Positions 1-9,228 are shown, counted from the stretch's first letter. The stretch is DNA of 62,214 bases from Legionella yabuuchiae (GCF_900640115.1 NZ_CAAAIW010000017.1:1-62214); one strand, 5' to 3'. Numbers and translations: made by a program. Notes: generated from the letters alone by a model not told the origin.

Positions 1-74
1 CTCGCTTTTTAAAATGCGGCAGGACAAAAAATAAAGGCGCCTAAAAACACGCATTTTGAAAGATTACGGGTATA
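1..74. repeat. MITE-like palindromic repeat, right part (cut by window edge)
   Basis: This is the right half of the TATACCCGT...ACGGGTATA repeat family and ends in the TIR ATTTTGAAAGATTACGGGTA followed by TA. The visible bases match the right halves of the copies ending at 18459 and 46981 with no difference I can see, so these copies are recent or homogenised. Bases 75-315 hold no gene I can recognise. Confidence 0.85.
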
Positions 75-315
75 CTTCTCTTTTCACTCAATGATTACTT
101 GCGAAAGCGGATGAGTCCATATACGTTGCTTAGGTCTGATCGAAACAAAGAAGCTTAGTGATGCCAGAGATCTGTTATTCCGAATTGTATCTATGCTCAT
201 TAAAATGGTGAGCTCTGCCCATTAAAAAACCGGGCAAGGGCACGGGCACGTATTAGCGCAGTGGTTTTTTGTCCGGTATGAAGTAACGTTGGTTAGAATC
301 CTAAGATTGGTTTTG

Positions 316-324
316 TGCTATACT
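316..324 (+). promoter_or_regulatory. Candidate extended -10 promoter of grxD-ahpC
   Basis: TGC followed by TATACT gives an extended -10 element about 85 bases before the grxD start. No good -35 is visible at the right distance, which extended -10 promoters tolerate. It would drive grxD and the closely following ahpC. Confidence 0.4.
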
Positions 325-409
325 AAGTGCGCTTCCTACTACTGTTGCGATGTGTTCTGATTTTCGCCATAATTGCGACTTTATATTGATTTTAACGTGA
401 AGGTGCCCC

Positions 410-727
410 GTGGATACACTTGAGAAAATTAAACAGCAAATTTCGGATAACGCTATAATTATTTATATGAAAGGCAGCCCCAAAATGCCACAGTGTGGTT
501 TTTCTGCGCGGGCTGTGCAATGCATTAATGCGTGTGGTGTTGATTTTGCCTATGTTGATGTGTTAGCGAATCCAGATATTCGACAAACACTACCACAATA
601 TGCCGACTGGCCGACGTTTCCTCAGCTTTATGTCAAAGGGGAATTAATTGGCGGATCGGACATTATTGCTGACATGTACGAACAAGGTGAGTTAGAGGCC
701 TTATTACGAGAAGCGGTGAGTGCCTAA
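410..727 (+). CDS. grxD: Monothiol glutaredoxin GrxD (Grx4 family)
   Basis: The 105-residue protein is a single-domain monothiol glutaredoxin. The CGFS active site is at residues 29-32, the cis-Pro TFP loop at 69-71 and the glutathione-binding GG at 81-82. Family members bind a [2Fe-2S] cluster with glutathione and hand it to target proteins in the cytosol, and take part in iron homeostasis. The start codon is GTG. Only 26 bases separate it from ahpC, so the two probably form one transcript, which fits a shared role in redox defence. Length and motifs are typical, so the call is firm; dithiol reductase activity is not expected because the second active-site Cys is absent. Confidence 0.95.
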   Translation: MDTLEKIKQQISDNAIIIYMKGSPKMPQCGFSARAVQCINACGVDFAYVDVLANPDIRQTLPQYADWPTFPQLYVKGELIGGSDIIADMYEQGELEALLREAVSA

Positions 728-753
728 TCTTAATTTATTGATGGAGAAAAAAC

Positions 754-1359
754 ATGAGCGTTTTAGTTGGACGAAAAGCCCCTGATTTTACAGTCCCTGC
801 CGTATTAGGGAACGGTGAAATCGTTGAAAAATTTAATTTATATGAAGCAATAAAAGGCAAATATGGCTTAATCTTCTTTTATCCGTTGGATTTTACTTTT
901 GTTTGTCCTTCCGAATTAATTGCTTTAGATCATCGTATGGATGAATTTAAAAGCCGCAATGTAGAAGTGATTGCTGTATCAATTGACTCCCAATTTACAC
1001 ATAACGCTTATCGCAATACCTCCGTTAAAGAAGGCGGTATTGGACCTGTTAAATACACCATGGTGGCTGACGTTACTCATAGCATTTGCCAGTCCTATGG
1101 CGTTGAACATCCTTTGGCGGGCGTGGCTTTCCGTGGCGCTTTTGTCATTGATAAAGACGGTAATGTTCGCTCTCAAATCGTGAATGACTTACCCATTGGT
1201 CGCAATGTGAATGAAATTTTACGAATTGTTGATGCGGTTCAGTTCTTTGAAGAACAAGGCGAAGTATGCCCTGCCGGTTGGGAGAAAGGTAAGCCTGGAA
1301 TGAAAGCGTCTCCTGAAGGGGTAGCGGATTATTTATCCAGCCATTCCGATAAGCTTTAA
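754..1359 (+). CDS. ahpC: 2-Cys peroxiredoxin (AhpC/TSA, Prx1 type)
   Basis: This 201-residue thiol peroxidase reduces hydrogen peroxide and organic or nitrogen peroxides. The peroxidatic Cys51 lies in the FTFVCP motif and the resolving Cys172 in EVCPAGW, as in typical 2-Cys enzymes that work as dimers and decamers. A GGIG motif (94-97), linked to over-oxidation sensitivity in eukaryotic forms, is present, but the C-terminal YF motif is missing, so it is probably robust. No ahpF or ahpD reductase gene is adjacent, unlike the second Legionella AhpC, which is paired with AhpD. The thioredoxin system is the likely reductant. The RBS GGAGAAA precedes the ATG, and the gene is probably co-transcribed with grxD. 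Confidence 0.95.
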   Translation: MSVLVGRKAPDFTVPAVLGNGEIVEKFNLYEAIKGKYGLIFFYPLDFTFVCPSELIALDHRMDEFKSRNVEVIAVSIDSQFTHNAYRNTSVKEGGIGPVKYTMVADVTHSICQSYGVEHPLAGVAFRGAFVIDKDGNVRSQIVNDLPIGRNVNEILRIVDAVQFFEEQGEVCPAGWEKGKPGMKASPEGVADYLSSHSDKL

Positions 1360-1382
1360 CAATTAGAAACGTTCTTATAAAA

Positions 1383-1452
1383 CCTGATTCCCGCGAAGGC
1401 TGGAATCAGGTATCTTGCCTAATGGTTGAGTTGATTCCCACCTTCGGGAATC
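1383..1452. repeat. Double hairpin between convergent ahpC and rnt
   Basis: Two adjacent palindromes are visible. CCTGATTCC pairs with GGAATCAGG (1383-1391 with 1402-1410), and GATTCCC pairs with GGGAATC (1433-1439 with 1446-1452). The GATTCCCGC...GCGGGAATC type of core is a widespread REP-like motif. Lying between two convergent genes, it may also stop transcription from both sides, although no T-run is present. Confidence 0.55.
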
Positions 1453-1471
1453 CATAAACTCACGGTGGCAC

Positions 1472-2119
1472 TTATGCCTTTGAGGACGAAAACGTATCAA
1501 GACCAAGGCATCGGCAGCGATTGACGATGTTGCAAAATAACTCGGCTGTTTTCTTTGCATCATAGATCGCTGAATGTGCTTCATTCATATTAAACTCTAT
1601 TCCTGCAGCCTTTACTGCCTTGGCCAGAACCGTTTGGCCATAAATTAATCCTGATAAAGTGGCTGTATCAAAACATGTAAAGGCGTGAAAAGGCGATTTT
1701 AACCCAGCCCGTTTGATCGCTTCCTTTACAAACAGCAAATCAAACCAAGCGTTATGTCCCACCAACACAGCGCGCTGGCAGTGGAATTGTTTTAAAGCAC
1801 TTTGAATCGGCGTAAACAAGCGTTGAAGCGCTGTTTTTTCATCCACGGCAAATCGTAGAGGCTGATAGGGATCAATGCCGGTAAATGCCAATGACTCAGG
1901 ATCTAATTCCGCATGTTCAAAAGGCAGTATATGCTCAAAATAACTTTCCTTGGGTTGAAGTTGCCCCTCTTCATCGGCCTCCAACAATACAACGCACATT
2001 TCTAATAGCGCATGACGGCTTGGCTCAACGCCAGCGGTTTCAACATCAACCACAACAGGTAAAAATCCGCGAAACCGATCCTTAATATATGGCGCTGAGT
2101 GTCTTTGTTTAGAATTCAT
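1472..2119 (-). CDS. rnt: Ribonuclease T
   Basis: This 215-residue DEDDh exonuclease trims 3' ends of tRNA (CCA end turnover) and of 5S and 23S rRNA. The acidic residues are in place: D25 and E27 in VDVET, D127 in NAWFD, and H182 with D187 in HSAIYD. RNase T works as a homodimer in the cytosol. The start overlaps the 3' end of pyrC by 11 bases, so it is translationally coupled to pyrC in the same operon. The length matches the family (about 200-225 residues). Confidence 0.95.
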   Translation of the reverse strand: MNSKQRHSAPYIKDRFRGFLPVVVDVETAGVEPSRHALLEMCVVLLEADEEGQLQPKESYFEHILPFEHAELDPESLAFTGIDPYQPLRFAVDEKTALQRLFTPIQSALKQFHCQRAVLVGHNAWFDLLFVKEAIKRAGLKSPFHAFTCFDTATLSGLIYGQTVLAKAVKAAGIEFNMNEAHSAIYDAKKTAELFCNIVNRCRCLGLDTFSSSKA

Positions 2120-3137
2120 GGACGCTCCAATTTAACGACTCACCGGCTAAAACAGGCACAATCACATCGCTTCCAAGGGGAAGCGTTTCTGGAATACTTT
2201 GTTGCTCTTGTCTTAGTTCAATGCGCTCATCATTGGGAGGTAAATGATAAAAGTCTGCGCCAAATCGGCTCATGAAATCATTCAGTTTAGGGAGACAATC
2301 CTGTTGGTCGAATACATGAGTATACATGGCTAAGGCATAAGGCGCAGAATATATACCAGCACAGCCACAGGCGCTTTCCTTATGGCTTCGTTCATGGGGA
2401 GCACTATCCGTTCCTGCAAAAAACTTTGGATTTCCACTCACTGCAGCTTGTTGCAAGGCGACTTGGTCTGCTTCTGATTTTAAAATAGGAAGGCAATAAT
2501 AATGAGGTCTGATGCCCCCAGCTAACAATTGATTGCGATTAAACATTAAATGATGGGGGGTAATCGTTGCTGCAACGGTTTCAGGTGCTTGTGATACAAA
2601 CTCTACAGCGACCGAGGTAGAAATATGTTCCAAAACAACGCGAAGTTTGGGAAAGTTTTTTAAAAGTGGTTTTAAGTACTGTTCAATAAACTGCGCTTCG
2701 CGCTCAAAGATATCTCCGCTGGTTACTTCGCCATGAATTTGCAACACCAAGTCATTGTCCTGCATAACTTCAAAATGGGAATATAACCCCTTAATTGATT
2801 TTGCCCCCGCTTCAGCGTTGGTGGTCGCACCAGCAGGATAGAGTTTTGCCCCTAAAATATAGGGCGTTGTTCTCGCTTGCTGGAGCTCCCTTAAGTCGAC
2901 CGTTTCATTTAAATAAAAGGTCATATAAGGCACAAAGGATTCGGCTTTATTCGCAGCAAGAATGCGGTCACGATAAGATAAAATAGATTTAATTGAGGTC
3001 AAGGGCGGTTTCAAATTTGGCATCACTAGAGCGCGCCCGAAATGTGCGGCGGTTGCAGGGACCGTATTGTAAAGCCTATCCTGATCGCGAAAGTGTACAT
3101 GCCAATCATCGGGGCGAGTAAGTTCTAGACTGCGCAC
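2109..3137 (-). CDS. pyrC: Dihydroorotase (class II, PyrC)
   Basis: The enzyme cyclises carbamoyl-aspartate to dihydroorotate in de novo pyrimidine synthesis. All metal ligands of the amidohydrolase fold are visible in the 342-residue product: H13 and H15 in WHVHFRD, the carboxylated K98 in GAKLYPAG, H135 in QIHGE, H171 in LEHIS and D244 in GTDSAPH. The start codon is GTG, chosen because the TRPDDWHVH block begins eight residues later, as in E. coli PyrC. It is the first gene of a two-gene unit with rnt. Confidence 0.96.
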   Translation of the reverse strand: MRSLELTRPDDWHVHFRDQDRLYNTVPATAAHFGRALVMPNLKPPLTSIKSILSYRDRILAANKAESFVPYMTFYLNETVDLRELQQARTTPYILGAKLYPAGATTNAEAGAKSIKGLYSHFEVMQDNDLVLQIHGEVTSGDIFEREAQFIEQYLKPLLKNFPKLRVVLEHISTSVAVEFVSQAPETVAATITPHHLMFNRNQLLAGGIRPHYYCLPILKSEADQVALQQAAVSGNPKFFAGTDSAPHERSHKESACGCAGIYSAPYALAMYTHVFDQQDCLPKLNDFMSRFGADFYHLPPNDERIELRQEQQSIPETLPLGSDVIVPVLAGESLNWSVHEF

Positions 3138-3332
3138 AACGATTCCTCTGTTACATTAATTTAGAAATTATAGAATATCATGAATTTTATTCCTCAGCAG
3201 GCTTGTGGCGAAATTTCCAGTGATCTTTCCATTGAGGGTTCAGCAGTTAAGTTTGTACCGTTTAGTCCCTCTTGCCTTGTTGAGATAGGCTAGGGTGAGA
3301 ACAGTTCAACGCTTCTTATCTCTAGTAAACAA

Positions 3333-3361
3333 TTGACAATTCCAAAGCATATCTAAATAAT
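3333..3361 (+). promoter_or_regulatory. Sigma-70 promoter of the first major OMP gene
   Basis: A consensus -35 TTGACA (3333-3338) is followed after 17 bases by AATAAT (3356-3361), five of six matches to the -10 consensus. Transcription would start near 3368, about 40 bases before the ATG at 3407. Confidence 0.65.
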
Positions 3362-3406
3362 CCCCCTCACAAAGCCTCTTACGTGACCAAAAGGAGAATA
3401 AGGATT

Positions 3407-4327
3407 ATGAAACGCAGTAAAATTGCTTTGGCTTTATGGGCGCTCACCAGCAGCGTAGTCTCTGCAGGAACCATGGGACCTGCCTGCACCGCAGAAGATG
3501 TAACCATTCCATGCCACGTGCATGGCTGGGATTTCGGGGCAAAAGCGCTTTATTTACAACCGAGTTATAATGGCGATTTCAGCCTCACAAACTTCACCAA
3601 CGCGTCAAACTTTACAACGTATAATACCTTGATCCCGGGATGGAGTTTGGGGTTTATGTTTGAAGGTTCTTATCATTTTGGCAGCGGCAAAGACGTCAAT
3701 TTAAACTGGTATCACCAAGGGAATACCAGAACCTATAGCGAACTAACAGAAACAGCCGCGAGTCCAGAGACCCTTGCCGTTGAACTGCGGCATAAATGGG
3801 ATGCTGTCAATGCTGAGTTTGGACAGCAGGTGGATTATGGCGAGCATAAAAACATTCGCTTCCATGGCGGCGCTCAATACGCACGCATTAATCATAATAT
3901 CTATTATAATTCTGCAATTACAATCCCGGCCGATACGATATTCATGCGCTTTAAAGGCTTTGGCCCACGTGCGGGCTTAGATATGAGCTACGATTGGAGA
4001 AATGGGTTGGCGGTATATGCGAAAACCGCTGCTGCCGTGTTAGCGGGTTCTAGTGATTATCGTACGCTAACTCTAGGCCTCATTGCCCAAGCAGGTGGTT
4101 CAGGTGCCTCAACGAACATCATTGTGCCAGAGCTTGAAGGAAAATTAGGACTTACTTATAGCTGTTCTCTGGCACAAGGGGATTTATCGTTAGACGCGGG
4201 CTACATGTGGCAAAATTATTTTAATGCCCAAACCGTCTTGTTAACGCCTACCTCAGGCATGGGTCAATCAACCAATTACGGCTTGCAAGGCCCTTATCTC
4301 GGAATCAAATACATTGGATATATTTAA
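3407..4327 (+). CDS. Legionella major outer membrane protein (OmpS/MOMP) family, divergent paralogue
   Basis: This 306-residue protein starts with a signal peptide that probably ends ...SVVSA before GTMGP. It belongs to the Legionella major outer membrane protein family of beta-barrel porins, whose members are disulfide-linked and peptidoglycan-associated. The family landmarks are GTMGPxC at the mature N-terminus, a second Cys ten residues later, WDAVNAEFGQ, NIRFHGGAQYARI, VPELEGKLGL, GYMWQNYF, and a terminal barrel strand near GIKYIG. It is the most divergent of the five tandem copies: HGWDFGAK replaces AWDVGIQ. I chose ATG 3407, nine codons inside the longest frame, because it begins the signal peptide and follows AAGGAG. 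A weak hairpin (AGCAGG/CCTGCT, 4335-4352) follows. Confidence 0.88.
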   Translation: MKRSKIALALWALTSSVVSAGTMGPACTAEDVTIPCHVHGWDFGAKALYLQPSYNGDFSLTNFTNASNFTTYNTLIPGWSLGFMFEGSYHFGSGKDVNLNWYHQGNTRTYSELTETAASPETLAVELRHKWDAVNAEFGQQVDYGEHKNIRFHGGAQYARINHNIYYNSAITIPADTIFMRFKGFGPRAGLDMSYDWRNGLAVYAKTAAAVLAGSSDYRTLTLGLIAQAGGSGASTNIIVPELEGKLGLTYSCSLAQGDLSLDAGYMWQNYFNAQTVLLTPTSGMGQSTNYGLQGPYLGIKYIGYI

Positions 4328-4545
4328 TTCAAAAAGCAGGCTAAATCCTGCTAAGAACGTTTGGAATTAAACAAAAATAAATCGTTTTTGGGGTTGATTT
4401 TCTGTAAATTTTAAGCTCAAATGTATCCAGATAATCGTTTCTTAGTTGATTGATACAAACGAATCAGTTCGATCAAATAGTATCGCGGTTGTTAAAAACA
4501 AAAGCATAGGATGCTAAAAAATATAGTGTTTTTCTTGCATTTGTG

Positions 4546-4574
4546 TTGACAACGGCAAAATCAGGCACGATAAT
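4546..4574 (+). promoter_or_regulatory. Sigma-70 promoter of the second major OMP gene
   Basis: TTGACA (4546-4551), a 17-base spacer and GATAAT (4569-4574) form a near-consensus promoter. The predicted start near 4581 leaves a leader of about 100 bases before the ATG at 4683. The 355-base gap after the previous gene otherwise holds only a weak hairpin. Confidence 0.65.
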
Positions 4575-4682
4575 CGTCCCAAGTACGTTTTCGGATTAGA
4601 GCGATGATGGCGTACTGTAGTCAATACAAAGTTGTGGCTTGACGAAAAAACGGAAATTAATAATAAAAAAGTGGAGAAAAGT

Positions 4683-5687
4683 ATGTTGAATCTGAAAAAA
4701 ACAGCCGTAGCTGTTCTTGCTTTTGGTAGCAGTGTTGCCTTTGCTGGTACCATGGGTCCAGTTTGCACACCCGGTAACGTCACTGTTCCATGCGAAATGC
4801 AAGCTTGGGATGTTGGTATTCAAGCGCTTTATCTAGAACCAACTTATTCTGATGCCGCTGGCTTTTGGGCTCAATCAGTAAACGCCGCAGGCACCGCTAG
4901 AACTTTAGTTGACACAAACGCAGACTGGGAGTGGGGCTTTAAGCTGGAAGGCTCATACCACTTCAGCACGGGCAACGACCTTAACTTAAACTGGTATCAC
5001 TTCAACTCCGGTGACGAACGCGCCACGTTTGCTGGCAACGTTGGTCTAACCGACGATAATGCTAGTGGTATAATCGGACTTCCTCTGACAAGCACTCAAA
5101 CCGCGGTTTACAATGCTCGCTGGGATGCGGTCAATTTAGAGTTTGGTCAGCATGTGGATTTCGGTCAGTTTAAAAACATCCGCTTCCATGGTGGTGTCCA
5201 GTACGCACGCATTGAAACCAATACCACTGTAAACGGCGTAAATAATGCTGATGCTGTGGAGTTCCCAAGTGCTTCTTACTCCTTCGGTCAAGAGTCTAAA
5301 TTTACAGGCTTTGGTCCTCGTGTAGGCGCTGATATGTCTTATGATTTTGGCAATGGTTTAGCCGTTTATGCTAACAGTGCTGGTGCTCTGTTGGTTGGTG
5401 ATAGCGATATTACCCAAACTGTCACCACAGCAACCACTGATTTTGCTACCAATATCGTTCCAGCGACCGGCAGCAGAACCGCCATCGTTCCTGAGTTGGA
5501 AGCAAAATTAGGCGCTAAGTACACTTACGCCATGGCTCAAGGTGACTTGTCTTTAGACGTTGGTTACATGTGGGTGAACTACTTTGATGCTCAAACATTT
5601 GTTACCGCCAGCGGAGATTTTGATGACTCAAACTTCGCAATGCATGGCCCTTATGTTGGTCTGAAATGGGTAGGTTCGGTTGTTTAA
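4683..5687 (+). CDS. Legionella major outer membrane protein (MOMP) family
   Basis: The 334-residue precursor has a signal peptide (cleavage probably SVAFA before GTMGP) and the full set of MOMP landmarks: two N-terminal Cys in the GPVC...VPCE region, [71 protein letters not shown] and a terminal strand near GLKWVGS. Together with the next gene it forms the closest pair in the array. Family members are abundant porins and bind complement C3 in L. pneumophila. Start: ATG 4683, behind GGAGAAA; a frame extends 17 codons upstream but lacks signal-peptide character. Confidence 0.93.
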   Translation: MLNLKKTAVAVLAFGSSVAFAGTMGPVCTPGNVTVPCEMQAWDVGIQALYLEPTYSDAAGFWAQSVNAAGTARTLVDTNADWEWGFKLEGSYHFSTGNDLNLNWYHFNSGDERATFAGNVGLTDDNASGIIGLPLTSTQTAVYNARWDAVNLEFGQHVDFGQFKNIRFHGGVQYARIETNTTVNGVNNADAVEFPSASYSFGQESKFTGFGPRVGADMSYDFGNGLAVYANSAGALLVGDSDITQTVTTATTDFATNIVPATGSRTAIVPELEAKLGAKYTYAMAQGDLSLDVGYMWVNYFDAQTFVTASGDFDDSNFAMHGPYVGLKWVGSVV

Positions 5688-5711
5688 TTACACCCGAGCA
5701 GCACTCATTAA

Positions 5712-5740
5712 AACCCACCCATTGCGGTGGGTTTTTTTTT
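5712..5740 (+). terminator. Rho-independent terminator
   Basis: AACCCACC pairs with GGTGGGTT and is followed directly by a run of T. It ends the second OMP gene. An almost identical copy sits behind the third OMP gene (6835-6863). Confidence 0.9.
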
Positions 5741-5754
5741 GTCCGAAATAACAC

Positions 5755-5782
5755 TAGATTTGTTAAAAGAATTGAGTACAAT
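5755..5782 (+). promoter_or_regulatory. Candidate promoter of the third major OMP gene
   Basis: TAGATT (5755-5760), a 16-base spacer and TACAAT (5777-5782) lie in a leader repeated almost unchanged before the fourth OMP gene (6878-6905). Conservation of the whole block supports it, although the -35 is weak. Confidence 0.45.
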
Positions 5783-5839
5783 GAAAGTCTGAAGGTCGTT
5801 ATGCATGCCTGTTAGGAACTAAAAATAATGGAGAGGAAT

Positions 5840-6811
5840 ATGATTAATTTAAAAAAATCAGCAATCGCTATCTTTACATTAAGCAGTAGCGTTGTATTTG
5901 CTGGTACTATGGGTCCAGTTTGCACCCCCGGAAATGTTACCGTTCCATGCGAAATGCAAGCTTGGGATGTTGGTATTCAAGCGCTGTATTTGGAACCAAC
6001 TTATTTCGATAGCGCTGGCTTTTTTGCTGAACAGCATAATGCTGGACACACCGCAAGAACTTTGGTTGACTCAAACCCAGACTGGGAGTGGGGATTTAAA
6101 CTGGAAGGATCATACCACTTCAGCACGGGCAACGATCTTAACTTAAACTGGTATCACTTCAATTCCGGTGATAATCGTGTTGTGTTTACTGATCACGCTC
6201 ATGTAATCGGACTTCCAGAAACCACCACTCAAACAATGGTTTCCAATGCGCGCTGGGATGCTGTGAATTTAGAGTTCGGGCAGCATGTTGATTTCGGTCA
6301 GTTTAAAAATATCCGTTTCCATGGTGGTGTTCAGTACGCCCGCATTGAAACTAACGTGGCTGTAAACGGCGTTAATAATGCTCAAGCTGAGCTCGCAAAT
6401 GCTTCTTACAGCTTCAATCAAGAGTCTAAATTTACAGGCTTTGGTCCTCGTGTAGGCGCTGATATGTCTTATGATTTTGGCAATGGTTTGGCTGTATATG
6501 CTAACGGCGCGGGTGCCTTGTTAGTCGGTGATAGCGACATTACGCAAAGCGTGATTACAGCTACTAATGCGTTTGATTTTCTTTCAGCGACTGGCAGCAG
6601 AACCGCAGTTGTTCCTGAGTTAGAAGCAAAATTAGGTGCTAAGTACACCTACGCGATGGCTCAAGGTGATTTGTCTTTAGACGTTGGTTACATGTGGGTG
6701 AACTACTTTGATGCGCAAACATTTTCTACCATAGGCGGAGATTTTGATGACTCAAACTTCGCAGTGCATGGCCCTTATGTTGGTCTGAAATGGGTTGGTT
6801 CGGTTGTTTAA
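5840..6811 (+). CDS. Legionella major outer membrane protein (MOMP) family
   Basis: This 323-residue precursor is very close to the preceding copy: long identical DNA stretches occur, for example the 68 bases around 6421-6488 that match 5294-5361. Differences cluster in predicted surface-loop segments (after LYLEPTY, after NSGDN, after NGVNN and after SDITQ), as expected for barrel porins. The signal peptide probably ends SVVFA before GTMGP. The RBS GAGAGG lies between an upstream in-frame ATG (5828) and ATG 5840, so 5840 is the start. The paired Cys at the mature N-terminus are kept. Confidence 0.93.
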   Translation: MINLKKSAIAIFTLSSSVVFAGTMGPVCTPGNVTVPCEMQAWDVGIQALYLEPTYFDSAGFFAEQHNAGHTARTLVDSNPDWEWGFKLEGSYHFSTGNDLNLNWYHFNSGDNRVVFTDHAHVIGLPETTTQTMVSNARWDAVNLEFGQHVDFGQFKNIRFHGGVQYARIETNVAVNGVNNAQAELANASYSFNQESKFTGFGPRVGADMSYDFGNGLAVYANGAGALLVGDSDITQSVITATNAFDFLSATGSRTAVVPELEAKLGAKYTYAMAQGDLSLDVGYMWVNYFDAQTFSTIGGDFDDSNFAVHGPYVGLKWVGSVV

Positions 6812-6834
6812 TTACACCTGAGCAACACTCATTA

Positions 6835-6863
6835 AAACCCACCCGTTGCGGTGGGTTTTTTTT
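6835..6863 (+). terminator. Rho-independent terminator
   Basis: AACCCACC pairs with GGTGGGTT and is followed by eight T. It is the duplicated counterpart of the terminator at 5712-5740. Confidence 0.9.
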
Positions 6864-6877
6864 GTCCGAAATAACAC

Positions 6878-6905
6878 TAGATTTGTTAAAAGAATTAAGT
6901 ACAAT
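6878..6905 (+). promoter_or_regulatory. Candidate promoter of the fourth major OMP gene
   Basis: TAGATT (6878-6883), a 16-base spacer and TACAAT (6900-6905) form the same arrangement as at 5755-5782. The block from the terminator through the first codons is nearly identical between the two loci. Confidence 0.45.
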
Positions 6906-6962
6906 GAAGGTTTGAATGCCTTTAAGCATGTGTGTTAGGAACTAAAAATAATGGAGAGGAAT

Positions 6963-7910
6963 ATGTTTAATTTAAAAAAATCAGCAATCGCTATCTTTAC
7001 ATTAAGTAGTAGCGTTGCATTTGCTGGTACAATGGGGCCGATTTGCACCCCTGATCCTGTAACCGTGCCTTGTGAGCGTTCTGCATGGGATATCGGCATA
7101 CAAGCTTTATATTTGCAACCCTCTTTTAGCGATGAGCCTAACAATTTTATAGGGTACTTTCTATCACCTTTCCAAACTTCCCGTACGTTGGTCGATAATG
7201 ATGGACGATGGGGATGGGGATTTAAGTTAGAAGGTTCTTATCATTACAACACCGGAAATGATGTCAATCTTAACTGGTATCATTTAAATGATAATACACA
7301 AACCCGTTCTCTTCCTGTAAATTATGTGGCCTTCGGAGGCCTACCCGCTGCTAACGCCGAAACCGCCTATACTCAAAGTCCGAAATGGGATGCCGTCAAT
7401 CTCGAGCTCGCTCAAACCATCAATTATGGCCACTGGGTTAATGTTCGCGTCCATGGTGGCGCTCAGTATGCTCGTTTACAGGCTGATATTAGCTACCTTG
7501 GCGAGAATGAGGATGATACTGGCTATAGCTTTGGTCAATCCAGTACCTATAATGGCTTTGGTGCCAGGACTGGAGTTGATGTCGCTTATGATATGGGTAA
7601 AGGCCTAAATATATACACCAAAGCCGCAACTGCAATTTTATTTGGTAAAAGCAAGATAACCCAACAATTTTCTTCATCTGCTGGAGCCTTTGTGCCAGCA
7701 AGAGGCAGTAGAACGGTTGTGGTTCCTGAATTGGAAGGCAAATTAGGGTTAAATTATAATCACCCATTAGCAAACGGACTATTAACCATCGACGGAGGCT
7801 ATATGTGGGTTAATTATTTCGATGCTTTAACTACCATTTCTTTAGATGATTCTAATTTTGCCCTCAATGGCCCCTACTTTGGTTTAAAATGGGTCGGATC
7901 TGTCGCTTAA
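6963..7910 (+). CDS. Legionella major outer membrane protein (MOMP) family
   Basis: The 315-residue precursor shares its first 25 residues and its leader DNA almost exactly with the third copy, then diverges: PICTPDPVTVPCERSAWDIG instead of [20 protein letters not shown]. Typical blocks remain ([66 protein letters not shown]). The abrupt change from near-identity to moderate similarity after the signal peptide suggests that only the promoter and signal region was copied or gene-converted. Start: ATG 6963 behind GAGAGG; the in-frame ATG at 6951 would put the RBS inside the gene. Confidence 0.92.
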   Translation: MFNLKKSAIAIFTLSSSVAFAGTMGPICTPDPVTVPCERSAWDIGIQALYLQPSFSDEPNNFIGYFLSPFQTSRTLVDNDGRWGWGFKLEGSYHYNTGNDVNLNWYHLNDNTQTRSLPVNYVAFGGLPAANAETAYTQSPKWDAVNLELAQTINYGHWVNVRVHGGAQYARLQADISYLGENEDDTGYSFGQSSTYNGFGARTGVDVAYDMGKGLNIYTKAATAILFGKSKITQQFSSSAGAFVPARGSRTVVVPELEGKLGLNYNHPLANGLLTIDGGYMWVNYFDALTTISLDDSNFALNGPYFGLKWVGSVA

Positions 7911-7921
7911 GTCGCATTTAA

Positions 7922-7952
7922 ATTTCAGGGTTGGCAGTCCCAACCCTGAAAT
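7922..7952 (+). terminator. Strong hairpin terminator
   Basis: A perfect 13-bp stem (ATTTCAGGGTTGG with CCAACCCTGAAAT) and a 5-base loop follow the fourth OMP gene by 11 bases. The T content after it is modest (CACTCGTTTGTGTTTT). The remaining bases up to 8205 are AT-rich leader without a gene. Confidence 0.75.
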
Positions 7953-8205
7953 CACTCGTTTGTGTTTTAGCAATGCATGTGCTGACTTGTACAAGTGCAA
8001 TTAAATACTAGGCCTGACATATACAAAAAATTAGCTAAAAAAACAGAGTAGTACAGAGAAAAAATTGTTATTTACTTGATTTTGATGAAATTTTCTGTTT
8101 AGGTAAGGTCGCTTAAAACATTTCAAAACTTTAAGCACTGTGCGATATCTTTATTTACCAATGGGTACAGTAGGTTATTGGATAATTTATAACATGGAGA
8201 AAGGA

Positions 8206-9204
8206 ATGTTTAGTTTCAAAAAAACACTTTTGACGACGCTTATTTTGAGTAATTGCGTAAGTTATGCAGGAACAATGGGTCCAGTTTGCCAACCTGGTGA
8301 TGTGACTGTTCCATGTGAACGTACAGCTTGGGATATAGGTATACAAGCGTTGTATTTAAGAACCACGTATAGCGATAATTTAAGTTGGTCAGGTAGTAAT
8401 ACCACTAATATAGGCAATGTGGAAACTTCTCGTTCTGTTGAAAATGCGCCTGATTGGACCTGGGGATTTAAATTAGAAGGTTCTTATCACTTTAATACAG
8501 GAAATGATATAAATTTGAACTGGTATCATTTAGATAAAAAAACAGCCACCCATACTCTGAGCGATTTAACACAGAGAGAAGAGGATGAGGTTATTATTAA
8601 TGAACGCGATGTGCAAACCGTTTCTTTTTCTCCTAGATGGGATGCAGTAAATCTTGAATTTGGGCAACACGTTGATCTAGGCGTATTTAAGAATGTTCGT
8701 CTTCATGGTGGTGTGCAGTACGGACATATAAAAACTGAACTTACCACTTTTGAGAGAAATAGTAATGGTGAGCGAACTACGACGCAACTTGAGCAAACTT
8801 ATGATGGCTTCGGTCCTCGAATTGGTAGTGATTTGTTTTATAATTTAAATTCCCACTTCGCGGTGTATGCTAAAGGCGCAACTGCATTACTAATTGGGAA
8901 AGCTGATTTTTCAAGTTCCAGTGCGAATATTCAGCCGGCACCTGAACCGGATCTGGATCCAACTGAGAGTTTTACATTTAGCTCCGGGAGCAAAACAGCT
9001 TTAGTTCCTGAACTGGAAGCAAAACTGGGGTTACAATATAACGTTGCCTTAACTCAAGGAGAACTTACTCTTGATTTAGGCTACATGTGGGTGAATTACT
9101 TCCAAGTTCTAGCTACACTAGAAGGAAGTGATACCTACTCTGATTCAAACTTCGGCTTGCATGGGCCTTATTTTGGACTTAAATGGGTAGGTTCTATCGC
9201 CTAG
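8206..9204 (+). CDS. Legionella major outer membrane protein (MOMP) family
   Basis: The 332-residue precursor is the fifth and last copy. The signal peptide runs to NCVSYA before GTMGP. The MOMP blocks are present: [83 protein letters not shown] and GLKWVGS. It has the longest acidic and polar loop insertions (around residues 130-140 and a Pro-rich loop near 250), probably surface-exposed. Start: ATG 8206 after GGAGAAAGG; the longer frame from 8140 lacks an RBS and would bury the signal peptide. Confidence 0.92.
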   Translation: MFSFKKTLLTTLILSNCVSYAGTMGPVCQPGDVTVPCERTAWDIGIQALYLRTTYSDNLSWSGSNTTNIGNVETSRSVENAPDWTWGFKLEGSYHFNTGNDINLNWYHLDKKTATHTLSDLTQREEDEVIINERDVQTVSFSPRWDAVNLEFGQHVDLGVFKNVRLHGGVQYGHIKTELTTFERNSNGERTTTQLEQTYDGFGPRIGSDLFYNLNSHFAVYAKGATALLIGKADFSSSSANIQPAPEPDLDPTESFTFSSGSKTALVPELEAKLGLQYNVALTQGELTLDLGYMWVNYFQVLATLEGSDTYSDSNFGLHGPYFGLKWVGSIA

Positions 9205-9228
9205 TTTTTTGCTCCTACTCCACTTTTT

